Translations under genes and position numbers: made by a program | The notes under the pieces: model-generated | The model's input: the letters and a program-made list of their open reading frames with translations, nothing else | Told to the model about the DNA's origin: nothing | Databases searched by the model: none | Shown: positions 46,062 through 56,578 of the stretch, piece by piece | How positions within the stretch are numbered: the stretch's first letter is position 1 | Layout of the letters: each line of letters begins with the position of its first letter | Assembly (NCBI RefSeq): GCF_910592395.1 | Contig: NC_088316.1 | Location: forward strand, 11,658,001-11,722,000 | From: Lineus longissimus | Lineage: Eukaryota; Nemertea; Pilidiophora; Heteronemertea; Lineidae | Length of the DNA stretch: 64,000 bases | Direction of reading: 5' to 3'

Positions 46062-49000
46062 AGGAATTCTGGCCATCTTTAACCTGTGCCCAGGCCAACA
46101 ATGGTCATACAGCCGCATGACCGATAACAACCTTTATCCACAGCTGATGTAGTCCACCCCCCCCCCCCCCGAGCCTTGGTATGGCGATTGCACAGGTACC
46201 ATTTGTATCATAAGGCAAACCAGACTTATTACTCTTGTGGGGACACAATCACATTACCACGATAAGTGCGTAATTGGATACCATACATTACAATGAAAGA
46301 AATCCGCATGTGTGAATCCATCAATATTCTGTTTAGTGGATCGCAAGATATCGCATCTTGAAACAACTAGCCTTTACAGAAATTTCGATCAGTGCCAGTA
46401 ATTGCTGAGACTTTATTAATATGCTGCGAAGGAAATTGATATTGATATGGAAAGCACGCACAGAAAAGGAAATTGGTTGGTAGTACACTTCAAACAAAGA
46501 ATTAAGTACATGCATGCACTGGTTTAATGAGTAGTTTATATTGCACTCAAATACTGAGTGTGGAATCTATCAAACTGTACACCCACAACTCCCTGAGAAT
46601 GTACTGGCAAATGATCCGCAGACATAATTTTTTGACCTACAGTTACACTCCATTACTTGCACCCGCCACCAAAGAATTTGTTCACCCTGTGACATCACAA
46701 TTAACTCTAGTACCTGGGGTGCCTGGTCGAAGTATGAAACCCCCTCACCGATGTGGTTACTTCGGGATAAAATGGCAGCCACACATGATGTTTTGAGAAT
46801 AGATGGCACACAGTTTTCAACCCCGGATTTGCGATGCGAGAAAATCAGTGGAGCATACCCTGTCCAAAGTTTGCTACTTTAAAGACATTTCAATCATAGA
46901 CTTTTGGAGATATCTGCAAGTCAGATCTATAACTGGGCTTGAACTTTCAGTCTCAATGTGAGATAACAGAGCGATACATGTACAGTTAGTTAATAGCCTG
47001 TTTACATACTGTCGGACTGTCAATGCACTATCTGTAGGCTACTGGTCTTTCTTATATAGGCCAACATATCAAACAACCACTGAAATCAAGACAAATTGCT
47101 TAAAACTTGTTTAAGTATGCAAACGTCAATCTCAGCACCCTTTCTCCTTTATAATTAAAGATAAATTCAATTAATTAATGAAGAATGATTTCTAAGCCAG
47201 TCTACCGATATAAATCAATAATAATCAATCAAGTCGGCAGTACAGCTAATATAACCTATCGCTGAACTCAACTGTGATGATGTCAACGTGTCAGTAGGAA
47301 GTCTGGCCATCGAAGCCTCATTGATTACAGGTTCAGCTCAATTGGTTTCCCCTTAGCCATGTAAGCCCGAAGTGAATATGTTCATTGAACATGAGCATGC
47401 GACAAAATGATATAGACATAGACAGTGTTTTAAAGTGTTTATTGTGATATTCATCAAACAGGCAGCGGGGGGGGGGGGGGATTTTAGCTAGTAACAACAA
47501 TTACCATCAGTAGTGGACAACAACCAATGAAAATGTCTGTTGCTACAACAAGGATCAAATTCTGAGACTCAGATGCAAGCGACACTTTTTTTTCTACCCC
47601 CATAATCCATTTAAAGGAGATGAGACTTCACCAGTGGTTTGAAATATCGAGCTAGGCGGAGTGCATTGAAACCCATTGGTGCAAAGATGTAGATCGACAA
47701 ACCCATCACTCAAGAAAAAAGATGGGCAATGCGTTTCATTCACCAAGGTGAAAGTAAACACAATTTTACATTGATTTCTGACGTGACACATCACCATACG
47801 TTCAGTGATTGGTCGATTTGAAAATAACATAGTGCATACATGTGATTATCGCCAGGTCATCGCTGTAAATAGCACTGGTGACCCTCCAAACAGCTATCAT
47901 AAAAAAAGCTCCAAGCAGAGTCATCACAATAGTATGTCACGGCTTCCTTCTATGGGGTAGACCAAATTGAATTACCACTGGAATGTCAGCCGTGTTTCGA
48001 GGGTGCGAGCTGACATAATTGAGAGCTCATTTCACCAGCATCGGCAGACTAGATAGACAGTTGGGCTGGATGAATATGACTGCTCGGTGGAATTTGGCAC
48101 AAATTTAATTTCATCTTGTTCCAGGCTGTCCTACTTAGGAGAGAGAAATAGTATGGAATAGTCTTGCCTAGTTGCCTGCAGTAAGATCAAGCTCATTCAG
48201 TGTCTCTCCTCTCCCACGTCCATCTCCATCTCCATCACCTGAAACTTGTCATCCTTTAGATATCGAGAGCCAGGCTGACCCGTGTTCATTCACGAAAGTG
48301 AAGGCCATGAAAGAAGGATTTTGTTGTATCAATGCTACAATTCTATCGAGACTTCAACGAGTAAAATACTCATGCCGATCTACCATCGCTATTAGTACAT
48401 ATCCATATTCACCGCCAATAAACTCCCCCCCCCCCCCGATCGGCCATCTGAACGGCTGTTTAATACTATGACTTTGTGCATACCCTTCCATGTCCCGACA
48501 ACACTAACATTACACTCGTGGTTGTTGAACAAGACACGAACTGAAAGCCACTGCAGTGGAAGACGGGGTTCCGGGGCTGATGACCTGACACTAGTGCACT
48601 GTGCGTGTTGTTAGGTAACCTGATCATAAAGCGATTTTGGCAATATCAATACCGGCCGTCATGCAATTACCTTGTGTCGAGCAATTCCCTTTCCTTATGA
48701 GTGTGCGTCTGATAGATTTCCTGCCCTATTGGGTCGGCGGTGAATGCCGGTAAGTCGGCATGAATTTTTTGTACGCATGTTTTTTTGTTTTGTTTTTTTT
48801 AGTCATGCTGAAAATTGCAGTTTCCTTCCGAATACAAACAACCTAATACACATAGTCAGCGGTTCAAATGATTCTCATTTTTGAATCAGATAACAAGGGC
48901 ATGATTTCAGTGGCAATAAATATTGTGGCTACACGTTGTTAGTAGCGAATCATTGTATGTAACCTGAACAAATATCCAAAGAAATACTGTTGACCGTGAA

Positions 49001-49899
49001 TATTCGAAAGCATACACACAATAGTGAGGGAGCCAATTCAATTCAATTTAGCTGTTCAAATCATGCTTTACTGAGTCAACATCATTGAGGTTTGATCATT
49101 AGTGGCCTTCTGTTATGGCCCTTTGGCATAGTCTACAGTGAAAGCTCCTATGAAAGACTTAGAACTACCGCAAATTCGGCGCTCATGCCCTGATTCTAAT
49201 TTTTATAGGGTCAACATGAATGTCATTTTAAACCTTTATTAAACAATGCTAAACAGGCTAAAGCCAAAAGACCTCCTTGCTCCTCAATTATTCTCAATTC
49301 AATCAATGATACAGTTTAACTGCTTACAAATGATCAGAATAATAAAGCTAAATGTTCCAGATAAAAAAATTCCTAAACATGGATTTCTCACAATTAATAG
49401 ACGCTTGTGCATGAGATCTCCAGGGAAGACACAATGCTGACCTATTTTTTTCCTATCCCACAGGGTGCAACAATATTATGCCTACACTTTTTGTAAATTG
49501 ATTTAACGTACCAGTAGCTTCTATGAATGAGTTTTCTATTCGATCGATACTTATATCGACATACCTCATCAGGCATTTACTATTAGGCATTTACTATCAC
49601 AGTTTGTTATCAAATTGCACGAGAGCATGATACTACTAGAGTGCTTAACATGCAGATAATATCCAGCAAAGTACTTTATCTGATTCAGTATGAATTCATG
49701 GTCTTTACAAATGATAGTAGTGAATCCTCAGACAGGCCCCAGGCTCCATAGTCTGACATTCTATTTTTGGAGGTGCAGAAAATAACACTGGTACAACCAT
49801 AGCAAGTGACTAGCGACCTGAGAACAGCAAGTGACAAGTACTACAATGTGAATCCTTCATTATAAAACTGGTCTGAGAAGAGGACGGGGGGGGGGGGGT
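46062..49899. other. no gene; long G/C runs
   Basis: C14 at 46157-46170, G14 at 47467-47480, C13 at 48425-48437 and G13 at 49886-49898. No coding-like frame or other structure recognised. Confidence 0.45.
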
Positions 49900-50490
49900 G
49901 TTGGTGAAAATCACAGTGTCTCTCTCCATGCAGTCACGGGGGGGGGGGGGCAAGCACTGAAGGTCTAAGGTTGACTGATCTCTTCAAACCTGCGGTCTCC
50001 CTCCGTGCAGTTACGGCGGGAGGCAAGCACTGAAGGACTAAGGTTGACTGATCTCTTCAGGACTACAGTCTCCCTCCATGCAGTGACGGGGGGAGGCAAG
50101 GACCAAGATTGACTGATCTCTTCAGGACAACGGTCTCCCTCCGTGTAGTGACAGGGGGAGGCAAGCACTGAAGGACTAAGATTGACTGATCTCTTCAGGA
50201 CAAGGGTCTCCCTCCGTGCAGTGACAGGGGGAGGCAAGCACTGAAGGACTAAGATTGACTGATCTCTTCAGGACAACGGTCTCCCTCCGTGCAGTGACAG
50301 GGGGAGGCAAGCACTGAAGGACTAAGGTTGACTGATCTCTTCAGGACTACAGTCTCCCTCAGTGCAGTGACGGAAGAGGCAAGGACCAAGATTGACTGAT
50401 CTCTTCAGGACAACGGTCTCCCTCCGTGCAGTGACAGGGGGAGGCAAGCACTGAAGGACCAAGGTTGACTGCATGATCTCTTCAGGATTG
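49900..50490. repeat. 73-bp minisatellite, about eight units
   Basis: GACTGATCTCTTCA (or TGCATGATCTCTTCA in the last unit) recurs from 49973 with spacings of 73, 65, 73, 73, 73, 64 and 73 bp; the short units lack GCACTGAAG. Units include GTCTCCCTCCGTGCAGTGAC. Because 73 is not a multiple of three and no frame has stops, the minus strand is open in more than one frame, giving false long frames at 49965-50237 and 50322-50555. Confidence 0.9.
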
Positions 50491-50996
50491 CCTGAAAAAT
50501 AAGCCAAACACCATACTCGCTGCTCATTCAATTGGGAGCTCATTATTACTATCAAATATTACAGCAACGTCTATCATGATTTACCATATTATTAACACTG
50601 ATAAACTCCAACCAACTCCGATGCTGAGATCACAAGAAATCTTAAAGTCCGGAGAACGCATCAACACCATGTGTATGTGAAACCATCAGAACCATAGTGG
50701 CGTTGAACATTTGAAGCACTGACCACAGAGACTTTGACACTGCAGATCTGTCTGGGGTAAAGGTATCAAGTGGGGGTTAGGATATTTTGAAAGTACCACC
50801 CGTCTGTGACTTCCAGAAGCGTGGTCACCCTAAACCATGTAACAGCGTGATTACCTTCTTGACCGTTTTGATAATTAGAAGGACACTTTGAAAGGTAGTG
50901 CAAAAAACTTTGCGGTAGTTCAGCTAGAATCCATCCATGTGCCAACACCAGAGCATTAAGTAGAGTGTAAACAGAACATTCCAAACTTGATATATT

Positions 50997-51395
50997 AGCC
51001 GCACTTACACCACCTGAAAATGGACCACCAATCTTGGTTCGGGAACCAATGCCGCGCCATCGAAAATCCACCAAGCGCTTACACCAGCGCTGCAGCTAGT
51101 TATAAAATCCGGCTACAGATGGCGCGCAAACAATAAATTGCATGCACAGAAAGCGCCATTTCGAAAGCGCCGCCTGGAGCCGAACCATCTAACTAGCTAA
51201 TTGCCGAGCCATTTGCGCGTACACCACGACAAAGCCGAGCTTTTAACAAGCCGGGCGAATTTGGACCATCAAGCTTGGTGGGACAAATTCGCTCGGCAAT
51301 TTGTATCGGCAATGGATTGCCGAACCAATTTGTCGCGGCAATGTGGTGGTGTAAGTGCAATTGGTCCACCAATATTTCGTGGTGTAAGCGCAGCT
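50997..51395. mobile_element. 399-bp non-autonomous element, copy 1
   Basis: Starts AGCCGCACTTACACCACC and ends GGTGTAAGCGCAGCT, inverted ends of about 17 bp, flanked by ATT on both sides (50994-50996 and 51396-51398). The motif CTTACACCAC or a variant recurs inside, with palindromic blocks such as AATTGGTTCGGCAAT. The second copy at 58811-59209 is identical in length and about 98% alike. Frames inside the element are incidental. A 3-bp duplication fits a PIF/Harbinger-type mechanism, but the parent is unknown. Confidence 0.9.
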
Positions 51396-51398
51396 ATT

Positions 51399-52362
51399 GT
51401 TTTCCACTGTTTATTGCAGTTAGTTGTGTATTCCTGGCATTGATCAGGGGGCAAGGAGGAAACTTCGGAAGTGCTTTCACAGTGGTAGGCTAAAGGCATA
51501 ACAGAGGGAACAGGCAAACTCATAACATACGCAGTGCAGCCAAAGACCACCCAGCATTTTGCCTCCACACAATTCTACAAATTCTAAAATTCCACATTCC
51601 TCCACACTTTTACTGATTTGAAGTGAAACAGTAGTGATAGGAATAACGAAATTCAGCAGAGGTGGTAATGAAAAACCATGGAAAAAGTAATGGGCCGCAA
51701 ACTCTACCTGCTGCCGGCTAATCGAACTGTCTGACGAAGTGAATGGAACAACTTTTCCAACCAACTGCATGGACACCCTTGTTTGTTTGTACAAAAATGC
51801 CAATTTCTGGACTGCACACATATGAGGACCAACTGAAGGATGGACTCATCATCTCAATATGAGGAAGTCTCGCTCTGAGTGTTTACTTTTATCTTATGAT
51901 CCCAATATGAATATGGCTGCTTGCTTACTCATGTACTCGAGTCAAGGGTTCCATCACAGCAGTGGCAGCCTGCATTCCTGCGATGTTCTCAAACATTTGC
52001 AAAGCAATCAGCGGCTATTTCTCACGCTCATTACTTTAAAGTTCTCGGCAAATTATGCTTCAACTCTAATGCACCTACCGGTATTCAAAGTCGACTTGCT
52101 CCAATGCTGTAACCCGCAAAATTTCTGCAGGCATTTTACTTGAATGAAATTTGCACAAGAATTAGGCACGAAAACTAAATTTGTAAAAATAGTTAGTTTT
52201 TTTCGATTGGAAAAACCAAAACAATTTTCGCAATACACCAAAAAAAACCATAAAGATGAAATTTTGCTAAATTTTTTTCGCAGAAGCGCAAAAACTAAAG
52301 AGGCACAAAAATTCGGCAATACATTTGAACTAACGGGTCTATCGAAAAAGTTTTGTATTATA
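51399..52362. other. no assignable gene
   Basis: Open frames at 51477-51821 (minus) and 51859-52143 (plus) have no recognised domain. A possible minus-strand exon at about 51715-51815 has a donor-like CAG|GTAGAG but more than one open frame. Confidence 0.35.
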
Positions 52363-52554
52363 CAGTCCAAATCACAATTGTCATCCCTGAATTCTCATCA
52401 TTGGCACGTAATTGACGCTCTAACCAGACTCGTACATGTAGGTTGCTCGTAATTTATGCGAAACATAGAGAGATAAGCGTTTGTCACTGTTACGTCATTG
52501 ACACGTAACTCGAGCTTACGTTGCGAAGCAGGATGTCATTTGTGACTAGGACTG
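52363..52554. mobile_element. second TA-flanked MITE family, copy 1 (192 bp)
   Basis: Ends are CAGTCCAAATCACAATTGTC and, reversed, CAGTCCTAGTCACAAATGAC, with TA at 52361-52362 and 52555-52556. The interior shares ACATGTAGGT, GTAACTCGAGC and GCGAAGCAGGA with 63249-63462. Tc1/mariner-type flanks; non-autonomous. Confidence 0.75.
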
Positions 52555-52653
52555 TAATGTACCTATCATAAGATTCCCTGAACATTTTGGATAAAAATCT
52601 TATTTCCCATTTGGAGTTTACTCCAGCCACGCCAGTCTTTACTCTTACATGTA

Positions 52654-52740
52654 CAGTAGAACCTCTCTAGTAAGGACATCCTCGCGACAGACAAGTGCTG
52701 TCCTTGATAGAGGGGTGTCCGCTGAAGGGAAGTTCCACTG
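52654..52740. mobile_element. TA-flanked MITE, internally deleted copy (87 bp)
   Basis: Both termini are kept (CAGTAGAACCTCTCTAG and GGGAAGTTCCACTG) with TA on each side, but the middle half of the family sequence is missing. Confidence 0.75.
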
Positions 52741-53859
52741 TATTACAATTACATAGTTATGAGTGTCTGTCTACACCAGAAAAATCAGAAGATGACGATC
52801 ACTCAGTAATGTAATAGATGCCACCAAGTATCCTATTCCAATCGATTTTCATCTGAATAGAAATCGTGGTCCTGAGGGTGCGGTACGGCAGCTGAATTCG
52901 ATATGATACATTGTTATTGACCACTGAGAATATCGACAGTCAATCCTGACAATGCCTCCTTTTATTCGTGTCATTGCTGTTTGCTACAGAGAACAGGTAC
53001 AGAACGACATTGACCGCATTGTTGATTAAAGGTGAGGTATCCATTTTCCAATACGTATTTATCATGATATTATAATGATATTTTGTGATGGTAACTATTT
53101 TCTTCGTTAACTGCAAAATTGGTACAGTTTGGTCCTTGGGTAGTCTTGTTTTAAAACATGACCAACTTGTCCGACATCGGACATACTGAACTGTGTTCAG
53201 CACGTGAGTAGTATAGCATGTTGTTTTTGGTCCCCATTGGGGAGGATTTGCGAGGAGGATTCGTCTAAAAATAGATTCTAGGCGGGAAATTCAAAAAATA
53301 GTTCTCAAATGGATAAAAGAGGGTGCTTTGATCAGCGGGAAATTTGTTGAGAAATAGTTTTCAAATGGATAAAAGAAGACGCTTTAATCAGCTCAGCGGG
53401 AAATTCAAATTTTGAAGTGACAACAGCCCATACTTCTACAAGCTTGCATCGGTACGATTGATCTCTTTTTAAATATTTGGGGTGGCCTTTAGAAAGGCCT
53501 TTTTTGGTCCTTAGATTAGAAGGACCGTTTTTTTCCTTTTTTTTGGAAGGGTAGCCCTTCACAGGAACTTTGGAAGATGGTCTTGGTGAAGCAGATACCA
53601 GGTTGTCTCATCATCCGCTTCGAAAAATCGACTTCTGCATGTCTGTAGCAGGAACCAAACATCGGGATTGACCTCTAACATGGTGATGTTGAAGCTGTCT
53701 CTTCGCATCTGACGTACTTGACGCAAGGGCCCAACGCGCCGCGTAGCGGCAAAAAAGCGAAGCTGGCGAAACATTTATAACGGGTCACTGTCACTTATTA
53801 TTGGACTTATAGCGCATTTACGGGGTTGCAACTATTTTGCTTTATAGTGTCACGTCGAT

Positions 53860-54330
53860 CTATTTGTATAAAGTGATAATTGGAAGGTATATAGTAGGAA
53901 ATATCAATGAAATAATCATTCCATGTCGTCTTTTGAGGGCATTTTTGATTGTAAAAAATATATGTGTCATCACCGGAGTCTCTGCAATGATAATTTTATC
54001 ACAGCAGTCTCGCGCAAGTAGAAGTTCTTTACCTATTAGTTCTTCACTTATTAGTCTGGCGCAAAGCCAGACATTTTCCATTACGATTTCACTACGATGT
54101 TTGACAAGAAGGAGCAGTGCGCGAGATATGCTAATGAGCAGACTTCCCTCGCTTGAGTTTCGGAATATGTTCCATATCGCGTTAAGCTGACCACTGCTGA
54201 CCATGACAGGCGTGCATTGGACTGGTACAGGTTGGAACTGAACATTGAATATGCTGGTGGTGACGCTTTCTGATGAGAAGTTGGTCGTGACTGATGCAGT
54301 ATCCTTGGACTTGTCCACAGCATCGTTCAA
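53860..54330 (-). CDS. hypothetical frame inside the 1.87-kb element
   Basis: A 156-codon open frame, long for this AT-rich sequence, lying wholly between the inverted arms. The first 50 residues are rich in Ser, Thr and Val; the middle is helical and hydrophobic with an ISRALLLLVKH segment; the end is basic then hydrophobic. I recognise no domain or DDE motif. It could be an exon of a decayed element gene or a chance frame; an overlapping minus frame at 54081-54323 argues for caution. Confidence 0.2.
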   Translation of the reverse strand: MNDAVDKSKDTASVTTNFSSESVTTSIFNVQFQPVPVQCTPVMVSSGQLNAIWNIFRNSSEGSLLISISRALLLLVKHRSEIVMENVWLCARLISEELIGKELLLARDCCDKIIIAETPVMTHIFFTIKNALKRRHGMIISLIFPTIYLPIITLYK

Positions 54331-54387
54331 TCATTGCCCTCTGAGCTGGCTTGATTCTATACTTAACTAAATACTGAGACCAAATGC

Positions 54388-54451
54388 CTGTTGACTGTGC
54401 TTTAAGAGAGACTGGCGCCATGCCTAGTCTCTCTTAAAGCACAGTCAACAG
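54388..54451. repeat. perfect 26-bp hairpin, 12-nt loop
   Basis: CTGTTGACTGTGCTTTAAGA and the following GAGACT pair exactly with 54426-54451; the loop is GGCGCCATGCCT. No mismatch in either arm. Confidence 0.95.
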
Positions 54452-55075
54452 ACACCAACCCCCTCAGACTCAGAAACCACAAACGCCCAACCCTTCCTGC
54501 TACCTTAATACTTCTGGATCATGCTTCCATCCATTGTGTAGAAGATTTGCTGGTAGAATTATCACCCCCATGCAACTGTTCATTTCTGGTTGAATACTGT
54601 GCTCAGGCTGAGTTGGAAAAATCCAATTGCTAAGTCATGAAGTATAAGGGTGTTGCATGAACTACAGAAAATGGAGGACATTTTCCAGGTAAATATAAAA
54701 GTGTACTCAATCAATGAGCAAAGTCAAGCAGAACTGATACGTCGTAGTCTTGCAAATTATAGAACAACATTGTATTTGAATCTTCATGAAAAACATTTCA
54801 GTTACATCAAGGACTTCAAGTCATACTCTAAAGCGTAACAGTGCTATCAAGATGTCATGCCATATCAGATTTATTGCAACATTATATAACATTCACAGAT
54901 AGAATGAGCAGAATACATGATTCCTTTTACGTAAGCAACTAATTAAGCCAATCATTAAACAGCAATTAAAACAAGTTCTTGACCTTTGAATTTCCCGCCT
55001 AGAATCTATTTTTAGACGAATCCTCCTCACAAATCCTCCTCAATGGGGGAAATAAACAACATGCTATACTCACGT

Positions 55076-56396
55076 TTGCTCATTTGTAATTTTGCCCTCT
55101 TGAGATGCGTATTCAAAATAAAACCTTTTTAAGGGTCTACCTGGGGACGAACTTTGGCGATGTCGTCCCTCCATTGGCCACGGCCACATCGAAAATCAGT
55201 CCGCTTCGCCACCACAACTAAAGACGAGGTTGTGCTGGTGGCAGAATGAATTGGCTAAAATAATGCTCCTCAAAATAACCATCGCTGGGGCACTGCATGT
55301 TTTGTTTTTATCAGTTGTGTAGGATTGTCAGCCGTTACAGTTACAGCCTAACCACAAATATTTAATGTAACGTGAAGAACAGGACAAATATGACTATCAG
55401 TCTTGACAGAAAACAGTCAACAAAAGGAATGAAGTTATCTGAACTTGATTAAACACACCTCCCAAACCCAAACCACAGAGAAATTCAAGACAGGCAGCAT
55501 CAGGCAGTAATTTTCACAAGGATATTGCAACCTCAGCTGGGACTGTCACCGCATAATCATCAAAAGCTCGATGAATGCATCCTTGGATAAGTTGGAACAG
55601 CGAGCGACATTTTTAATGGATTCTTTTACAGTTTTCATTTTATCTCATGTTATGTATGACGTCAAACGAATTCTTGATGACGTGCGTTCCATAAATTCTA
55701 ATCTAAATGTATCATGCTTTCCCTGCTGAGGTGGCAATAAAACTCTCTTGTGGGAGCTTATTTCATGTTGCCTACATTTTGACTTGTAGAGCTCTTTCCA
55801 TCAAAACTGTGCAAGATTTCTGCTGAGTTGATTTAAGATCTTTCATTTTGGTTGCTGGGACTCAAGTGAGTGGTACAGTGCAGCTGGTCCGTAACTGACA
55901 ACCAGAAAGTGGTCCATATCTCGTTGCAGTCATTAGAATAATCAGATATTAGAATTACGTACATAACATGTACAATGGACCACCTACATGTACATGCATG
56001 CACAACATGCACAAATACGTTGACAGATTACTGTCTTGCCTTGGGCACGCCATTGACCACAAAGCAATTCCCTGTTGCCAGGCCTTTGATCTTTTCTCCA
56101 TGAAAGAAGAAATCCTGACCATAAAAAAATCAAACTCTAGCTTGTCAGTTTGGATTCAACCAATTCAACTCTTGCCATCCATGGGATGCAAAACTGCAAA
56201 TTCCAATGAATTTGATGACAGCCAGACAGGGTAGGTTCTAACCAAACCATGAAAGCTGCCCATGAAACTACCCAAAATACCCGATATGAGTGAAGAGTTT
56301 CAGATTTCAGCAGGGATATCATTGACTTTGACTAAGTGCATGGACAGTCTTGTTGGAAGTATGAATGGGCTTAATCCCCCAAACTTGTTGGTAATA
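55076..56396. other. no gene seen
   Basis: No coding-like frame. The last 60 bp (56338-56396) match a second copy at 58148-58199, so a further dispersed repeat begins here. Confidence 0.4.
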
Positions 56397-56576
56397 CAGC
56401 GGAACCTCCCTTAGCAGACACCTCTATATTAAGGACAACCTCTCTATTAAGGGCACTAGTTTTGGTCCCAAATTGATTGTTGCCATTCAAAATTTGACCT
56501 CTCTAAACTGGACACCTCTCAATTAGGTACGGCACTTGTCAGTCCCGAGGGTGTCGTTATTGGAGAGGTTCTACTG
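56397..56576. mobile_element. TA-flanked MITE, full-length copy (180 bp)
   Basis: CAGCGGAACCTCCCTTAGCA at the left, GAGAGGTTCTACTG at the right, TA at 56395-56396 and 56577-56578. Internal order is the same as at 6997-7168, with an extra CCTCTCTATTAAGG. Confidence 0.85.
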
Positions 56577-56578
56577 TA

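Larger units (their letters stand above)
53202..55075. mobile_element. 1.87-kb element with about 90-bp terminal inverted repeats
   Basis: Left arm 53202-53295 and right arm 54985-55075 are inverted and closely alike. Both start ACGTGAG and contain GAGGAGGATTCGTC and AATAGATTCTAGGCGGGAAA; the left arm has a 3-bp insertion. Next to the left arm a 55- to 65-bp subrepeat with GCGGGAAATT occurs two to three times. The interior has minus-strand frames at 53559-53774 and 53860-54330 and a perfect hairpin at 54388-54451. No transposase domain is recognisable and no target duplication is clear. Confidence 0.75.

Noticed and set aside
49965-50555. Repeated Pro/Arg-rich frames on the minus strand
   Set aside because: They are translations of the 73-bp minisatellite and are open in more than one frame.
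51715-51815. Possible minus-strand exon with CAG|GTAGAG donor
   Set aside because: The acceptor is weak, more than one frame is open and no related peptide is recognised.
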